64,000 nt of DNA from Frigoribacterium sp. PhB160 (lineage in GTDB: Bacteria; Actinomycetota; Actinomycetes; Actinomycetales; Microbacteriaceae), in NCBI RefSeq assembly GCF_003751785.1, contig NZ_RKIE01000001.1, positions 1,589,564 to 1,653,563 on the forward strand. The letters run 5' to 3'. A program made the position numbers and the translations under genes. The notes under the pieces were generated by a model that did not search any database, had not been told where the DNA came from, and saw nothing but the letters and a program-made list of their open reading frames with translations. Positions 18,040 through 27,932 of this stretch are shown here, piece by piece. Each line of letters starts with the position of its first letter. The stretch's first letter is position 1.

Positions 18040-18750
18040 TTGACCACCCCCCGCACCGTCCTCGTCACCGGCGGCAACCGAGGCATCGGCTACGCGATCG
18101 CCGAGGAGTTCGTCGCCCAGGGCCACCGCGTGGCCGTGACGGCCCGCAGCGGCGAGGGCCCCGCGGGCACGCTCACCGTCGTCGCCGACGTGACCGACTC
18201 CGCCTCGATCGACGCCGCCTTCACGACCGTCGAGGCCGAGCTCGGCCCGGTCGAGGTGGTCGTCGCGAACGCGGGCGTCACGAAGGACGGCCTGCTCATG
18301 CGCATGACCGAGGACGACTTCACCTCGGTCGTCGACACGAACCTCGGCGGGGCGTTCCGCGTCGTCAAGCGCGCCTCCAAGGGCATGCTCAAGGCGCGGT
18401 TCGGACGGGTCCTGCTCGTCTCGAGCGTGGTCGGCCTCTACGGCAGCCCCGGACAGGTCAACTACGCCTCGTCGAAGGCGGCCCTCGTCGGCTTCGCCCG
18501 CTCGCTCACCCGCGAGCTCGGCGGCCGCGGCGTGACCGCGAACGTCGTCGCCCCGGGCTTCATCGAGACCGACATGACGGCCGCCCTGGCCGACGACCAG
18601 AAGGCCGGCTACCTGCAGTCGATCCCCGCGGGTCGTTACGGGAGCTCGGCCGAGGTCGCCAAGACCCTGGCCTGGCTCGCGAGCGACGACGCGGCCTACA
18701 TCTCGGGCGCGGTCATCCCGGTCGACGGCGGTCTCGGCATGGGTCACTGA
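18040..18750 (+). CDS. Short-chain dehydrogenase, FabG-like 3-oxoacyl-ACP reductase
   Basis: 236 aa SDR enzyme. It has the NAD(P)-binding TGGNRGIG (residues 8-15), NAGVTKDGLLMRM near 82, the catalytic Ser in LLVSSVVG near 127, and YASSK near residues 142-146. The pattern matches actinobacterial FabG1-type reductases of fatty acid elongation (NADPH-dependent reduction of 3-ketoacyl-ACP), although no other fatty acid gene is near. The TTG start at 18040 is supported by a strong AGGAGG five bases upstream. Confidence 0.85.
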   Translation: MTTPRTVLVTGGNRGIGYAIAEEFVAQGHRVAVTARSGEGPAGTLTVVADVTDSASIDAAFTTVEAELGPVEVVVANAGVTKDGLLMRMTEDDFTSVVDTNLGGAFRVVKRASKGMLKARFGRVLLVSSVVGLYGSPGQVNYASSKAALVGFARSLTRELGGRGVTANVVAPGFIETDMTAALADDQKAGYLQSIPAGRYGSSAEVAKTLAWLASDDAAYISGAVIPVDGGLGMGH

Positions 18751-18780
18751 CCCGGCTGGTCACGAGCGTCGGAGGCGCGG

Positions 18781-18800
18781 GTCGGCCCGACCGGGCCGAC
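18781..18800. terminator. Bidirectional terminator fabG-like / serB
   Basis: Perfect 8-bp stem GTCGGCCC / GGGCCGAC with a GACC loop. It lies between convergent genes, abuts the serB stop and is preceded by a GGAGGCGCGG element at 18771. Confidence 0.6.
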
Positions 18801-19439
18801 TCAGCCCCGCAGGCCCATCAGCGGCAGCACCTGCGAGAGGTCGCACCGGTCGACGACGACGTCGGCCTGGTCGCGCACGCGCGGCTTGGCGTTGAAGGCG
18901 ACCGAGAGCGCGGCGGCGGCCATCATCTGCAGGTCGTTGGCGCCGTCCCCGACGGCGACGGTGTGGGCGAGGTCGACCCCGGCGTCGGCGGCCCACTCAC
19001 GGAGGGCGGAGGCCTTCCCCGCCGCGTCGACGATCGGTCCGGAGACGCGGCCGGTGAGCCGCCCCTCGGCCACGTCGAGCCGGTTCGCCCGCCAGTAGTC
19101 GAGGCCGAGCTGCTCGGCCAGCGGGTCGAGCACCTCGTGGAAGCCGCCGGAGACGACCCCGATGACGCTGCCGTGGGCGTGGAGCCCGGCGATGAGCTCG
19201 GGCACGCCGGGGGTGACCCGCACCCGGGCCGTCGCGTCGGCGAAGACCGCGACCGGCAGGCCCGCGAGCGTGGCGACCCGGGCGCGCAGGCTCTCGGCGA
19301 AGTCGAGCTCGCCCGCCATCGCCCGCTCGGTGATCGCGGAGACCTCGGCGTGGGAGCCGGCGGCCTCGGCCAGGAGCTCGATCACCTCGTCCTCGATGAG
19401 CGTGGAGTCGACGTCGAGGACGGTCAGGAAGCGCGGCAC
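18801..19439 (-). CDS. serB: Phosphoserine phosphatase, HAD superfamily
   Basis: 212 aa from the GTG at 19439. It removes phosphate from phosphoserine, the last step of serine synthesis. HAD motifs are present: LDVDST (nucleophile Asp and the following acid), VVSGGFHEV (motif II Ser), the Lys in AAGKASALREW, and AVGDGANDLQMM. There is a GTG three codons upstream at 19448, but TAGGGT ends exactly seven bases before 19439, so I favour a leaderless mRNA beginning there. Confidence 0.88.
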   Translation of the reverse strand: MPRFLTVLDVDSTLIEDEVIELLAEAAGSHAEVSAITERAMAGELDFAESLRARVATLAGLPVAVFADATARVRVTPGVPELIAGLHAHGSVIGVVSGGFHEVLDPLAEQLGLDYWRANRLDVAEGRLTGRVSGPIVDAAGKASALREWAADAGVDLAHTVAVGDGANDLQMMAAAALSVAFNAKPRVRDQADVVVDRCDLSQVLPLMGLRG

Positions 19440-19445
19440 GGGACC

Positions 19446-19451
19446 CACCCT
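19446..19451 (-). promoter_or_regulatory. Leaderless-type -10 box of serB
   Basis: TAGGGT on the minus strand, seven bases before the chosen GTG, with no ribosome-binding site between them. Confidence 0.5.
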
Positions 19452-19497
19452 AGTGAACCGGCACCGCGCCTCCGGCGGTCACGTCACGCGACGTAGC

Positions 19498-19531
19498 GCG
19501 GCGCACCACGCCGTCGAGCATGGTGCGCCGC
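19498..19531 (-). terminator. glgC terminator
   Basis: Perfect 11-bp stem GCGGCGCACCA / TGGTGCGCCGC with a 12-base loop, 22 bases past the glgC stop on the minus strand. Confidence 0.7.
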
Positions 19532-19552
19532 AGGACCTGCAGGCAGCCGGGC

Positions 19553-20794
19553 TCAGGGCTCGACGCGGACGCCCTTGCCCACGACGGTGATGCCCGACGG
19601 GGTGACGGTGAAGCCACGGGCACGGTCGGCCTCGGGGTCGACGCCGACCGAGGCGCCCTCCGCGATGACGACGTCCTTGTCGAGGATCGCGCGGACGACC
19701 GTGGCGTTCGGACCGATGTGCGCCCGCTCGAAGACGATCGAGTCGACGACCTTCGAGCCGGAGTCGAGCGTGCACCAGGGGCCGAGCACGCTGCGTTCGA
19801 CGTGGGCGCCCGAGAGCAGCGAGCCGAGCGAGACGACCGAGTCGATGGTCGTGCCGAGGTTGCCGTAGCCGTCGCGGACGAACTTCGCGGGAGGCGAGTT
19901 GAGCTGCTGGCTGAAGATCGGCCAGTCGGTGTTGTAGAGGTTGAAGATCGGCAGCGCCGAGATGAGGTCGCGGTGCGCGTCGTAGAACGAGTCGATCGTG
20001 CCGACGTCGCGCCAGTAGTAGCGATCGCGCTCGGTCGAGCCGGGCACCTCGTTGCGGTTGAGGTCGTAGACCGCCGCGTCGCCGCGCGACACGAAGTCGG
20101 GGACGATGTCGCCGCCCATGTCGTGGTCGGAGTCGGGCTTCTCGCCGTCGCGGAGGACCGCGTCGATGAGGACGTCGGCGTCGAAGACGTAGTTTCCCAT
20201 CGAGGCGAGGATCTCGTCGGGGGAGTCGGGGAGCCCGGTGGCGTCCTTCGGCTTCTCGAGGAAGCGGCCGATGCGGGTCGGGTCGTCGGAGTCGACCTCG
20301 ATGACGCCGAACTGGTCGGCGAGCGAGATGGGCTGGCGGATGGCCGCCACCGTGACGCCCGCGCCCGAGGCGATGTGCGCCTCGATCATCTGCGAGAAGT
20401 CCATCCGGTAGACGTGGTCGGCGCCGACCACGACGACGATGTCGGGCTTCTCGTCGCGGAGCAGGTTCAGGCTCTGCAGGATGGCGTCGGCGCTGCCGGC
20501 GAACCAGCGCTTGCCGAGGCGCTGCTGCGCCGGCACGGAGGCGACGTAGGCGCCGAGCAGGCCCTCGATCGACCAGGTCTGGGAGACGTGCCGGTCGAGG
20601 CTGTGCGACTTGTACTGGGTCAGCACCACGATCTGGCGGAGGCCGGAGTTGATGAGGTTCGACAAGGCGAAGTCGACGAGTCGGTAGTTGCCGCCGAACG
20701 GGACGGCGGGCTTGGCCCGGTCAGCCGTGAGGGGCATCAGGCGCTTGCCCTCGCCCCCCGCCAGGACGATGCCGAATATCTTCTTCGATGCCAT
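19553..20794 (-). CDS. glgC: Glucose-1-phosphate adenylyltransferase (ADP-glucose pyrophosphorylase)
   Basis: 413 aa. It makes ADP-glucose from glucose-1-phosphate and ATP. The nucleotide-binding loop [23 protein letters not shown] starts at residue 13, [11 protein letters not shown] follows, and the C-terminal left-handed helix repeats ([19 protein letters not shown] region) are visible. The ATG at 20794 has CATCCT six bases upstream and no clear ribosome-binding site. It is divergent from the glycogen/maltose-1-phosphate synthase that uses its product, with 47 bp between the starts. Confidence 0.95.
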   Translation of the reverse strand: MASKKIFGIVLAGGEGKRLMPLTADRAKPAVPFGGNYRLVDFALSNLINSGLRQIVVLTQYKSHSLDRHVSQTWSIEGLLGAYVASVPAQQRLGKRWFAGSADAILQSLNLLRDEKPDIVVVVGADHVYRMDFSQMIEAHIASGAGVTVAAIRQPISLADQFGVIEVDSDDPTRIGRFLEKPKDATGLPDSPDEILASMGNYVFDADVLIDAVLRDGEKPDSDHDMGGDIVPDFVSRGDAAVYDLNRNEVPGSTERDRYYWRDVGTIDSFYDAHRDLISALPIFNLYNTDWPIFSQQLNSPPAKFVRDGYGNLGTTIDSVVSLGSLLSGAHVERSVLGPWCTLDSGSKVVDSIVFERAHIGPNATVVRAILDKDVVIAEGASVGVDPEADRARGFTVTPSGITVVGKGVRVEP

Positions 20795-20828
20795 GCGGCC
20801 AGGATGGCACGATTCCGCGGCGCGCGAC

Positions 20829-20834
20829 TACGGT
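20829..20834 (+). promoter_or_regulatory. Leaderless-type -10 box of glgA/glgM
   Basis: TACGGT followed by seven bases and then GTG at 20842; there is no ribosome-binding site. Confidence 0.55.
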
Positions 20835-20841
20835 GAGGGTC

Positions 20842-22026
20842 GTGCGAGTCGACGTCATCAGCAAGGAATATCCGCCCAACGTGTACGGAGGGGCGGGAGT
20901 CCACGTCGTGGAGCTCGTCAAGGCCCTCCGCGGCAGCATCGACGTGCAGGTGAGGGCGTTCGGCGACGTCGACCCCGAGCCCGGCACCACGGGCTACCCC
21001 GACGCCCCGGTCTTCGCCGACGCGAACCCCGCTCTCCGCACCCTGGGCACCGACGTGCGCATGGCCCAGGACGTCGCCGGCGCCGACATCGTGCACAGCC
21101 ACACCTGGTACGCGAACGCAGCCGGCCAGCTCGCGCAGATGCTGCACGACGTGCCGCACGTCCTCACCGCCCACAGCCTCGAGCCGCTGCGTCCGTGGAA
21201 AGCCGAGCAGCTCGGCGGCGGCTACCGCGTCTCGAGCTGGATCGAGAAGCAGGCGTACGAGACCGCCGACGCCGTGATCGCCGTCAGCGAGGGCATGCGC
21301 CGCGACATCCTCCGCTCGTACCCCGGCATCGACGAGCAGAAGGTCAGCGTCGTCTACAACGGCATCGACCTCGAGTCCTGGCGCCGCGTGGACGACGCCG
21401 AGGTCGTGCGCGGCCTCGGCATCGACCCCGACCGCCCGTCCGTCGTCTTCGTCGGACGCATCACGCGCCAGAAGGGCCTGCCCTACCTCCTCCGGGCCGC
21501 GAAGCTGCTCCCGGCCGACGTGCAGCTCGTCCTCTGCGCCGGGGCGCCCGACACCCCCGAGATCATGGCCGAGGTCACGGGCCTGGTCCGCGAGCTGCAA
21601 GAGGAGCGCACCGGCGTCGTCTGGATCGAGAAGATCCTGCCCCGGCACGAGCTGAGCGCCGTCCTCAGCGCCGCGACCACCTTCGTGTGCCCCTCCGTCT
21701 ACGAACCGCTGGGCATCGTCAACCTCGAGGCCATGGCCTGCGGCGTCCCCGTCGTCGGGTCCGACACCGGGGGGATCCCCGAGGTCGTCGCCGACGGCCT
21801 GACCGGCCGCATCGTGCCGCTCGACCAGGTGCAGGACGGCACGGGCACGCCCACCGACCCGGAGCGCTTCGTCCGGGACCTCGCCGGCGTGCTCACCGAG
21901 GTCGTCTCCGACCCCGGCCTCGCCCGCCTCATGGGCCGGGCGGGTCGCATGCGCGCCGAGTCGGAGTTCTCGTGGTCGCGGATCGCCGACCGGACCCTCC
22001 AGGTCTACGGCTCGCTGCGTCGCTAG
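20842..22026 (+). CDS. glgA: Glycogen synthase, GT4 type (GlgA/GlgM)
   Basis: 394 aa glycosyltransferase. It opens with VDVISKEYPPNVYGGAGVHV, typical of actinobacterial ADP-glucose-using enzymes, and has the GT4 C-terminal motif PSVYEPLGIVNLEAMACGVPVV near residue 293. In mycobacteria this type is GlgM, which joins ADP-glucose to phosphate-activated glucose to make maltose-1-phosphate for the GlgE route; sequence reading alone cannot separate this from glycogen chain extension. The GTG at 20842 fits a leaderless promoter. Partner of the divergent glgC. Confidence 0.88.
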   Translation: MRVDVISKEYPPNVYGGAGVHVVELVKALRGSIDVQVRAFGDVDPEPGTTGYPDAPVFADANPALRTLGTDVRMAQDVAGADIVHSHTWYANAAGQLAQMLHDVPHVLTAHSLEPLRPWKAEQLGGGYRVSSWIEKQAYETADAVIAVSEGMRRDILRSYPGIDEQKVSVVYNGIDLESWRRVDDAEVVRGLGIDPDRPSVVFVGRITRQKGLPYLLRAAKLLPADVQLVLCAGAPDTPEIMAEVTGLVRELQEERTGVVWIEKILPRHELSAVLSAATTFVCPSVYEPLGIVNLEAMACGVPVVGSDTGGIPEVVADGLTGRIVPLDQVQDGTGTPTDPERFVRDLAGVLTEVVSDPGLARLMGRAGRMRAESEFSWSRIADRTLQVYGSLRR

Positions 22027-22029
22027 GCT
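22024..22029 (+). promoter_or_regulatory. Leaderless-type -10 box overlapping the glgA stop codon
   Basis: TAGGCT, whose TAG is the glgA stop codon, lies seven bases before the ATG of the ABC ATPase gene at 22037. The downstream gene may therefore be read both from the glgA transcript and from its own leaderless start. Confidence 0.5.
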
Positions 22030-22036
22030 GACGACC

Positions 22037-22822
22037 ATGCCTACCGTCCTGCAGCTCACCGATGTCTCCGTCGTCCGCGGCGGCACCCCCGTCGTCGACG
22101 GCGTCAGCTGGACCGTCGACTCCGACGAGCGCTGGGTCGTGCTCGGCCCGAACGGCGCGGGCAAGACCTCGCTGCTGCAGGTCGCCGCGGCGCAGACCCA
22201 CCCGAGCTCCGGCAGCGCCGAGGTGCTCGGCGGCGACCTCGGCTCCGTCGACCTGTTCGACCTCCGCCCGCGCATCGGCTTCGCCTCGACCACGGTCGCC
22301 CGTCGCATCCCCGCGAAGGAGAAGGTCCTCGACGTCGTGCTCACCGCCGCGTACTCGGTCACGGGCCGCTGGAACGAGGAGTACGAGACCGTCGACGTGC
22401 GGCGCGCCCAGCGCGTGCTCGACGAGTGGTCGCTCGGGCACCTCGCCGACCGCACCTTCGGCGAGCTGAGCGACGGCGAGCAGAAGCGCGTCCAGATCGC
22501 CCGCTCGGTGATGACCGACCCCGAGCTGCTGCTGCTCGACGAGCCGGCCGCCAGCCTCGACCTCGGCGCCCGCGAGGAGCTGCTCCGCATGCTCTCCGGG
22601 TACGCGCAGGCCGAGGGCGCCCCGGCCATCGTCATGGTCACCCACCACGTCGAGGAGATCCCGCGCGGCTTCACGCACGCCCTGCTGCTCGACCACGGGA
22701 AGGTCGTCGCAGCCGGACCGGTCGCCGAGGTCGTGACGGCGGAGACGCTGGGCGCCACGTTCGGCGTCGAGCTGACCGTCACGTCGACCGACGGACGGTA
22801 CGCGGCGCGCGCTGCCGGCTGA
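22037..22822 (+). CDS. ABC transporter ATP-binding protein, stand-alone
   Basis: 261 aa with a single ATPase domain. Walker A GPNGAGKTS is near residues 37-45, the signature is a variant LSDGEQKRVQIAR near 146 (SDGE instead of SGGE), and Walker B LLLLDEPAASLD is near 167, followed by VMVTHHVEEIP. This matches the YlmA/ModF-like soluble ABC proteins often found alone. No permease is adjacent and the substrate cannot be inferred. It is immediately downstream of glgA. Confidence 0.8.
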   Translation: MPTVLQLTDVSVVRGGTPVVDGVSWTVDSDERWVVLGPNGAGKTSLLQVAAAQTHPSSGSAEVLGGDLGSVDLFDLRPRIGFASTTVARRIPAKEKVLDVVLTAAYSVTGRWNEEYETVDVRRAQRVLDEWSLGHLADRTFGELSDGEQKRVQIARSVMTDPELLLLDEPAASLDLGAREELLRMLSGYAQAEGAPAIVMVTHHVEEIPRGFTHALLLDHGKVVAAGPVAEVVTAETLGATFGVELTVTSTDGRYAARAAG

Positions 22823-22856
22823 CCCGCGCCTCCTGCGATCCGGGCTCCTCGTCTGG

Positions 22857-22891
22857 TATCGTTGACAGCTGGCCCGGCGCATCCGTGCGCC
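22857..22891 (+). promoter_or_regulatory. rpmE2 promoter and leader hairpin
   Basis: TATCGT (22857-22862), preceded by TGG as an extended -10, fits the rpmE2 promoter. A 6-bp hairpin GGCGCA-TCCG-TGCGCC (22876-22891) begins within the first ten transcribed bases of a leader of about 70 nt. Its role, if any, is unknown. Confidence 0.4.
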
Positions 22892-22940
22892 ATGCCTCCC
22901 GAACTTCACACCACCATCCACCGCTAGACCGAGGACTCCC

Positions 22941-23189
22941 ATGAAGACCGACATCCACCCCGAGTACAAGCAGATCGTCTTCCGCGACCTCGCATCGGGC
23001 GCCACGTTCCTCACGCGCTCCACGACGACGAGCGACAAGACCATCGAGCTCGACGGTGAGACCTACCCGGTCATCGACGTCGAGATCTCGTCCGAGTCGC
23101 ACCCGTTCTACACGGGCAAGCAGCGCATCCTCGACTCGGCCGGTCGCGTCGAGAAGTTCAACTCGCGCTACAAGAACTTCGGCAAGTAG
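22941..23189 (+). CDS. rpmE2: 50S ribosomal protein L31, type B
   Basis: 82 aa. It has the type B start ([19 protein letters not shown]) and the signature [21 protein letters not shown], and lacks the zinc-binding CxxC of type A L31. Zinc-free paralogues replace the zinc form when zinc is scarce in many bacteria; no Zur box was recognised here and I cannot see whether a type A copy exists elsewhere. GAGGA precedes the ATG. A hairpin follows 20 bases after the stop. Confidence 0.95.
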   Translation: MKTDIHPEYKQIVFRDLASGATFLTRSTTTSDKTIELDGETYPVIDVEISSESHPFYTGKQRILDSAGRVEKFNSRYKNFGK

Positions 23190-23209
23190 GCCTCAGCCAC
23201 TCGCTCGAC

Positions 23210-23237
23210 AGGGCGGTCCACCTCGGTGGGCCGCCCT
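23210..23237. terminator. rpmE2 / exonuclease bidirectional terminator
   Basis: 11-bp stem AGGGCGGTCCA / TGGGCCGCCCT with one G-T pair and a 6-base loop, followed by TCGTCG. It lies between convergent genes. Confidence 0.7.
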
Positions 23238-23318
23238 TCGTCGTGCCGCCACGCCGGCGCCGACCCACAGCAGCCCTCCGTCGCGGAGGCGCGGGTCGGC
23301 CCCCACGGGACGGTCGCG

Positions 23319-24095
23319 TCAGGCGCCGGGCAGCGCCCGGTGCGGCCACTCGCCATGGGCCGTGAACGTCGGGTCCTTCGTGCGGCGCATGTAGTCCTGG
23401 AAGCTGGCGGCCTGCGTGCCGCACCAGCCGACCTGCAGGTCGTGGAGGTCGGTGGAGGGCAGGTCGAGCCGGTCGGGGAACTTGCGGGCCATGGCCTGGG
23501 CGACGCGGCCGGCCGCCACGGCGTCCGCACCGGCGTCGTGGGCGTCGTCGAGGACGACCCCGTAGACCTGCGCCGCCGCCTCGAGCGTGCGCTTGCCCTT
23601 GCGGTACGTGTCGACGGCCTTGTCGATGACGAGCGGGTCGACCACGCACCCGATGTCGCCGACCTCGCCGAGCGGCTCGACGCCGTGACGCCGGGCCTCG
23701 CGGTCGAGCAGGGTCAGGTCGTAGGGAGCGTTGTAGACGACCAGGGGCACGCCACGGGCGAAGACCGCCCGCAGGGCCGCGATGATCTCGGCGACGACCT
23801 CGGCGGCCGGCCGCCCCTCGGCCCGGGCCTGCTCGGTCGAGATGCCGTGGACGGCGCTGGCGCCCTCGGGGATCTCGACGCCGGGGTCGGCCAGCCAGGC
23901 ACCGTGGGCGATGCTCCGGCCGTCGGCGTCGATGAGGCCGACGTGCGCAGTGACGATGCGGGCCGTCTCGACGTCGACGCCCGTGGTCTCGAGGTCGAAC
24001 ACCCCGAGCGCCTTCCACCACTGCGCCGGCGCGGGGCCGCCCGCCACCGTCGTCGGGCCGTCAGGGGAGTCGCGGTGGGTGTCGGTGTCGCTCAC
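23319..24095 (-). CDS. DnaQ-like 3'-5' exonuclease (DEDDh family)
   Basis: 258 aa. The RNase T/DnaQ exonuclease core is clear: FDLETTGVD near residues 33-41 (Exo I, DxE), VVYNAPYDLTLL near 123 (Exo II Asp), and HDAGADAVAAGRVAQ near 185 (Exo III, HxAxxD type). Proteins of this type are annotated as DNA polymerase III epsilon or simply exonuclease; it could serve proofreading, repair or RNA trimming. The GTG at 24095 starts nine bases after the treS-like stop, so the two genes form an operon. Confidence 0.82.
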   Translation of the reverse strand: MSDTDTHRDSPDGPTTVAGGPAPAQWWKALGVFDLETTGVDVETARIVTAHVGLIDADGRSIAHGAWLADPGVEIPEGASAVHGISTEQARAEGRPAAEVVAEIIAALRAVFARGVPLVVYNAPYDLTLLDREARRHGVEPLGEVGDIGCVVDPLVIDKAVDTYRKGKRTLEAAAQVYGVVLDDAHDAGADAVAAGRVAQAMARKFPDRLDLPSTDLHDLQVGWCGTQAASFQDYMRRTKDPTFTAHGEWPHRALPGA

Positions 24096-24104
24096 CCCGG
24101 CAGC

Positions 24105-25844
<1,740 letters not shown>

Positions 25845-25850
25845 CGGCTC

Positions 25851-25856
25851 ACTCTA
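25851..25856 (-). promoter_or_regulatory. Leaderless-type -10 box of treS
   Basis: TAGAGT on the minus strand, six bases before the GTG at 25844. Confidence 0.5.
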
Positions 25857-25900
25857 GGGCGGCCCGGGCCGACGCGCCCGGCCGGTTCGCCGTCCGCTCG

Positions 25901-25906
25901 TAGACT
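25901..25906 (+). promoter_or_regulatory. Leaderless-type -10 box of the alpha/beta hydrolase gene
   Basis: TAGACT, then exactly seven bases, then GTG at 25914. The divergent treS promoter lies only 45 bp away. Confidence 0.55.
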
Positions 25907-25913
25907 GGCGCCC

Positions 25914-26834
25914 GTGATCGTCCGTGAGCCCCGCGTCGCCTCGCCCTACCGGGCCCGCCTCGCCGCCGTCCCCGTCCGCGAGGACGTCGTGCACGTCGCC
26001 GGCAGCGACACCGCGTACTGGACCTACGACGTGCCCCCGGTCGGCGGTGCGGCGCCCGCCGACGAGCCGGTCACGATCATCGCCGTGCACGGCTTCCGCG
26101 GGGACCACCACGGCCTCGAGCCCGTCGTGGCGCACCTCTCCGGGGTGCGGGTCGTCATGCCCGACCTGCCGGGCTTCGGCGAGTCGACGCCGCTCGAGGG
26201 CGAGCACAGCGTCGCTGCCTACTCGGCGTGGCTCCGCGCGTTCGTGGGGGCGCTCGGCCTCGGCGACGACGTCGTCGTGCTCGGCCACTCGTTCGGGTCG
26301 ATCGTGACGTCGGCCGCCGTCGCGGACGGACTCCGCGCCTCCCGCCTGGTGCTCGTCAACCCGATCGCGGCACCCGCGCTCTCGGGCCCGCGAGGCGTCC
26401 TCACCCGGCTGGCCGTCTTCTACTACTGGGCGGGCGCGGCCCTGCCCGAGGGCCCCGGCCAGGCTCTGCTCCGGGCCGCCGCCGTCGTGCGCATCACGAG
26501 CCTGGCGATGGTCAAGACCCACGAGCGGGGGCTCCGCCGCTGGATCCACGACCAGCACGACTCGTACTTCTCGCGCTTCAGCGACCGGCGCGTCGTGCTC
26601 GACGCGTTCCGCGCCTCCGTCTCGAGCGACGTCAGCACCTACGCCGACCGCGTCGCCGTCCCGACGCTGCTCGTCGCCGCCGACCGCGACGACATCACCG
26701 CGCTGCCCGCGCAGCACGCGCTGCAGCGCCGGTTCGCCGACGCCCGCCTCGTCGTGATCGAGGGCGTGGGCCACCTCATCCACTACGAGAAGCCCGCGGA
26801 GGCGGCGGTCGCCGTCCAGGGGTTCCTCCCGTGA
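25914..26834 (+). CDS. Alpha/beta hydrolase
   Basis: 306 aa. The fold's motifs are visible: HGFRGDHHGLEPVV (oxyanion region) near residue 62, the nucleophile elbow GHSFGS near residues 124-129, a late Asp (AADRDDITAL near 262), and the catalytic His in EGVGHLIHYEKP near 290. The substrate is unknown. The GTG at 25914 is set by the TAGACT box. Its TGA overlaps the next GTG (GTGA), coupling it to the glycosyltransferase. Confidence 0.82.
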   Translation: MIVREPRVASPYRARLAAVPVREDVVHVAGSDTAYWTYDVPPVGGAAPADEPVTIIAVHGFRGDHHGLEPVVAHLSGVRVVMPDLPGFGESTPLEGEHSVAAYSAWLRAFVGALGLGDDVVVLGHSFGSIVTSAAVADGLRASRLVLVNPIAAPALSGPRGVLTRLAVFYYWAGAALPEGPGQALLRAAAVVRITSLAMVKTHERGLRRWIHDQHDSYFSRFSDRRVVLDAFRASVSSDVSTYADRVAVPTLLVAADRDDITALPAQHALQRRFADARLVVIEGVGHLIHYEKPAEAAVAVQGFLP

Positions 26835-27919
26835 ACATCGTCGTCGACTGCCGCTACGTCCGCGTCGGTCGGCACGACGGCATCAGCCGCTTCACCGCCG
26901 GCGTCGTCGCCGCCCTGGCCGCGCGGCACGAGGTGACGATGCTCGTCAGCGACGAGCGACAGCTCGACAAGCTGCCCGACCAGCCGCATCGGCTCGTCAG
27001 CGACCCGACCAGCGTCCGCGAGCCTCTCGTCGCCCTGCAGGTCAACGCGCTGCGACCCGACGTCGTCTGGTCGCCCATGCAGACGATGGGCTCGTGGGGG
27101 CGGCGCTACCGCCTCGTGCTCACGCTGCACGACCTGATCTACTACACGAACCGCACGCCGCCGCCGGAGTTCGCGGCCCCGCTCCGGCTCCTCTGGCGGC
27201 TCTACCACCTCGCCTGGTGGCCGCAGCGCCTCCTGCTCGACCGGGCCGACGCCGTCGTCACCGTCAGCGAGACCACGCGGGCCGAGATGACCCGGCACCG
27301 CCTGACGTCGAGGCCGGTGACGGTCGTGTCGAACGCCGCCGACCCCGTCGAGGAGGCGCCTCCGCGGGCCGCCCCGGACGCCCGCGACCTCGTCTACATG
27401 GGCTCGTTCATGCCCTACAAGGACGTGGCCACGCTGGCGAGGGCGCTGCCGCTGCTCGACGGCTACCGACTGCACCTGATGAGCCGGGTGTCGGAGCGGG
27501 AACGCGCCTCCCTCACGCGCCTCGCGCCCGCCGGCTCGCTGGTCTTCCACGACGGGGCGAGCGACGACGAGTACCGGGCCATCCTCCTCGGCGCGACCGC
27601 GGTCGTGACGGCGTCGCGGGCGGAGGGGTTCGGCATCCCGCTCGTCGAGGGCATGGCGCTCGGCACGCCGGCGGTCGTGACGGACATCCCGATCTTCCGC
27701 GAGATCGGCGGCGACGCCGCGCTCTACGCCGCCGCCGGGTCGCCCTCGGCGTTCGCCGCGGCGGTGCGACGCCTCGAGGGCGAGTGGGCCGCACGCTCGG
27801 CGGCCTCCGTGCGGCAGGCGGCCCGCTTCAGCTGGGCGGCGTCGGCCGACGTGCTGCTCGAGCTGCTCGAGCGCGTGGCCTCGAGCCCGACACGTCGGGG
27901 GAGGCGCCGGGGGCGCTGA
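26831..27919 (+). CDS. Glycosyltransferase family 4 (mannosyltransferase-like)
   Basis: 362 aa. It has an N-terminal Rossmann half (NIVVDCRYVRVGRHDGISRFT) and a C-terminal donor-binding half with SRAEGFGIPLVEGMALGTPAVV near residue 258, including the EGFGIPLVE form of the GT4 ExxxxxxxE motif. The sugar and acceptor cannot be read from sequence; cell-envelope glycan or glycolipid synthesis is likely for this type. It is co-translated with the hydrolase upstream and convergent with the histidine phosphatase. Confidence 0.82.
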   Translation: MNIVVDCRYVRVGRHDGISRFTAGVVAALAARHEVTMLVSDERQLDKLPDQPHRLVSDPTSVREPLVALQVNALRPDVVWSPMQTMGSWGRRYRLVLTLHDLIYYTNRTPPPEFAAPLRLLWRLYHLAWWPQRLLLDRADAVVTVSETTRAEMTRHRLTSRPVTVVSNAADPVEEAPPRAAPDARDLVYMGSFMPYKDVATLARALPLLDGYRLHLMSRVSERERASLTRLAPAGSLVFHDGASDDEYRAILLGATAVVTASRAEGFGIPLVEGMALGTPAVVTDIPIFREIGGDAALYAAAGSPSAFAAAVRRLEGEWAARSAASVRQAARFSWAASADVLLELLERVASSPTRRGRRRGR

Positions 27920-27932
27920 GCGAGCCGCTCAG
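27916..27932. terminator. Short hairpin over the convergent glycosyltransferase / phosphatase ends
   Basis: 7-bp perfect stem CTGAGCG / CGCTCAG with an AGC loop. It covers both stop codons in a 9-bp gap between the genes, so it could end transcription from either side. Confidence 0.45.
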
